Positions 63,335 to 64,000 of a DNA stretch of 64,000 bases are shown here, one piece after another. Position numbers and translations under genes: made by a program. Source of the stretch: Methylobacterium terricola (GTDB lineage Bacteria > Pseudomonadota > Alphaproteobacteria > Rhizobiales > Beijerinckiaceae); the NCBI RefSeq assembly GCF_006151805.1, contig NZ_VDDA01000006.1, positions 62,001 through 126,000 of the forward strand, written 5' to 3'. The notes beneath the pieces were generated by a model. The model was given only the letters and a program-made list of their open reading frames with translations, did no database searches and was not told where the DNA came from. The first letter of the stretch is position 1. The number at the start of each line of letters is the position of its first letter.

Positions 63335-64000
63335 ATGTTCATGAGGATCGACCGCCTGCAGGCCGAGCTGCCGCAGCCCAAGAGGCCCGACCCGAACGCT
63401 GCCGCCGCCCTGCAGGAGCTGCTCGGGGGCAAGTACGGCGAGATGTCGACGCTCGGCAACTACATGTTCCAGAGCTTCAATTTTCGCGACAAGTCCAAGC
63501 TGCGGCCGTTCTACAGCCTGGTCTCGAGCATCTTCACGGAGGAGCTCGGCCATGTCGAGCTGGTCTCGACCGGCATCGCGATGCTCAACAACGGCCCGGG
63601 CGACCCGACGCCGGACGTCGACGTGTCGAAGGCGCCGTTCCACGACATGCAGGACATCCGCCTCGCCGGCAGCTTCCTCAGCAACGGCGGCGGCGCGATG
63701 CCGATGAATTCGAACGCCGCGTCGTGGAACATGGACATGGTCACCACGACCGGGAACATCATCATCGACCTGCTGCACAACTTCCACCTTGAATGCGGCG
63801 CGCGCCTCCATAAGCTCCGGGTCTACGAGACCCTGAAGGACCCGACCGGGCGCGAGGTCTGCGGCTACCTGCTGGTGCGCGGCTCGGTCCACGCCCACGC
63901 CTACGCGCTGGCCTTGAAGAAGCTCACCGGCGTGGCGATCGAGCAGATGCTGCCGACCCCCAACATCAACCTCGACCGCATCCCCGAGTGCCAGAAGTAC
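63335..64000 (+). CDS. Manganese catalase (3' end outside the window)
   Basis: The first 222 residues of a dimanganese catalase, cut by the window edge with an open frame. TEELGHVELVSTGIAML supplies the Glu-x-x-His metal ligands, followed by GGGAMPMNSNAASWNMDM, HLECGARLHKLRVYE and SVHAHAYALALKKLTGV, all conserved. It disproportionates hydrogen peroxide without heme. ATG 63335 follows ACGGAAAGG. GC-rich spacer (63060-63334) separates it from the coiled-coil gene. Confidence 0.92.
   Translation, partial: MFMRIDRLQAELPQPKRPDPNAAAALQELLGGKYGEMSTLGNYMFQSFNFRDKSKLRPFYSLVSSIFTEELGHVELVSTGIAMLNNGPGDPTPDVDVSKAPFHDMQDIRLAGSFLSNGGGAMPMNSNAASWNMDMVTTTGNIIIDLLHNFHLECGARLHKLRVYETLKDPTGREVCGYLLVRGSVHAHAYALALKKLTGVAIEQMLPTPNINLDRIPECQKY

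Overview
The window is about 64 kb of very GC-rich DNA with the gene order and codon use of an alphaproteobacterium. The best fit is the chromosome of a Methylobacterium/Methylorubrum-type member of the Hyphomicrobiales (inference). The evidence is the fused ispDF gene, the block dusB-ntrB-ntrC-ntrY-ntrX-hfq-hflX, MucR and DUF1127 proteins, and many near-4-bp gene overlaps. Essential genes (tmk, holB, ispDF) show that this is chromosomal sequence. No rRNA or tRNA gene and no CRISPR array was seen.

Layout. 1-5.8 kb: dacC-tmk-holB-metallophosphoesterase, a small Cys protein and a lone DUF2235 hydrolase. 5.9-13.6 kb: phhB, a Ssu/Tau-type ABC importer, two MFS transporters and an AT-rich island with a secreted six-cysteine peptide. 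14.2-16.3 kb: a low-GC gene for a GT-D glycosyltransferase/FkbM methyltransferase fusion. 16.5-21.8 kb: small unknown proteins, then a histidine kinase, a double-domain KaiC-like ATPase carrying an in-frame 30-bp tandem repeat, a receiver protein and a MarR-GNAT fusion. 21.9-35.2 kb: pncC, ispDF and the nitrogen-regulation block, with a cysteine-free MucR between ntrC and ntrY, followed by hfq and hflX.

35.2-41 kb is a damaged accessory zone. It holds a DUF4926 gene followed by a DUF6883-like gene with an in-frame stop, an AAA ATPase, an MFS gene, and a higBA toxin-antitoxin locus whose toxin gene is split by a 1.8-kb IS110-family element. The two halves of higB rejoin into a toxin of normal length. 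41-44.2 kb: catalase-related peroxidase, GNAT, XRE-cupin regulator, mazG. 44.3-47.3 kb is a plasmid-type replication module on the chromosome: a DnaA-box-like site, seven iterons mostly phased at multiples of 11 bp, operator-like repeats, repA, and a HARE-HTH gene preceded by GGAAT repeats.

47.5-55.1 kb: small proteins, a DapA-family protein without the Schiff-base lysine, an ABC-F protein with an overlapping upstream ORF, an alpha-r14/suhB-like sRNA candidate, and an NCS2 permease. 55.4-57.4 kb: a LuxR/LuxI quorum-sensing pair with a lux-box-like palindrome and a small downstream gene. 57.4-64 kb: ArsR regulator, DUF1127 protein, SleB-type hydrolase, FetAB, MFS transporter, an alanine-rich coiled-coil protein and the start of a manganese catalase.

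The strongest candidates for new biology are the chromosomal iteron/repA/HARE-HTH module, the GT-D-FkbM fusion, the KaiC triad with its repeat insertion, the six-cysteine peptide, and the IS110 insertion with its structured non-coding end. All functions are read from sequence motifs and remembered family knowledge; no database search was run.
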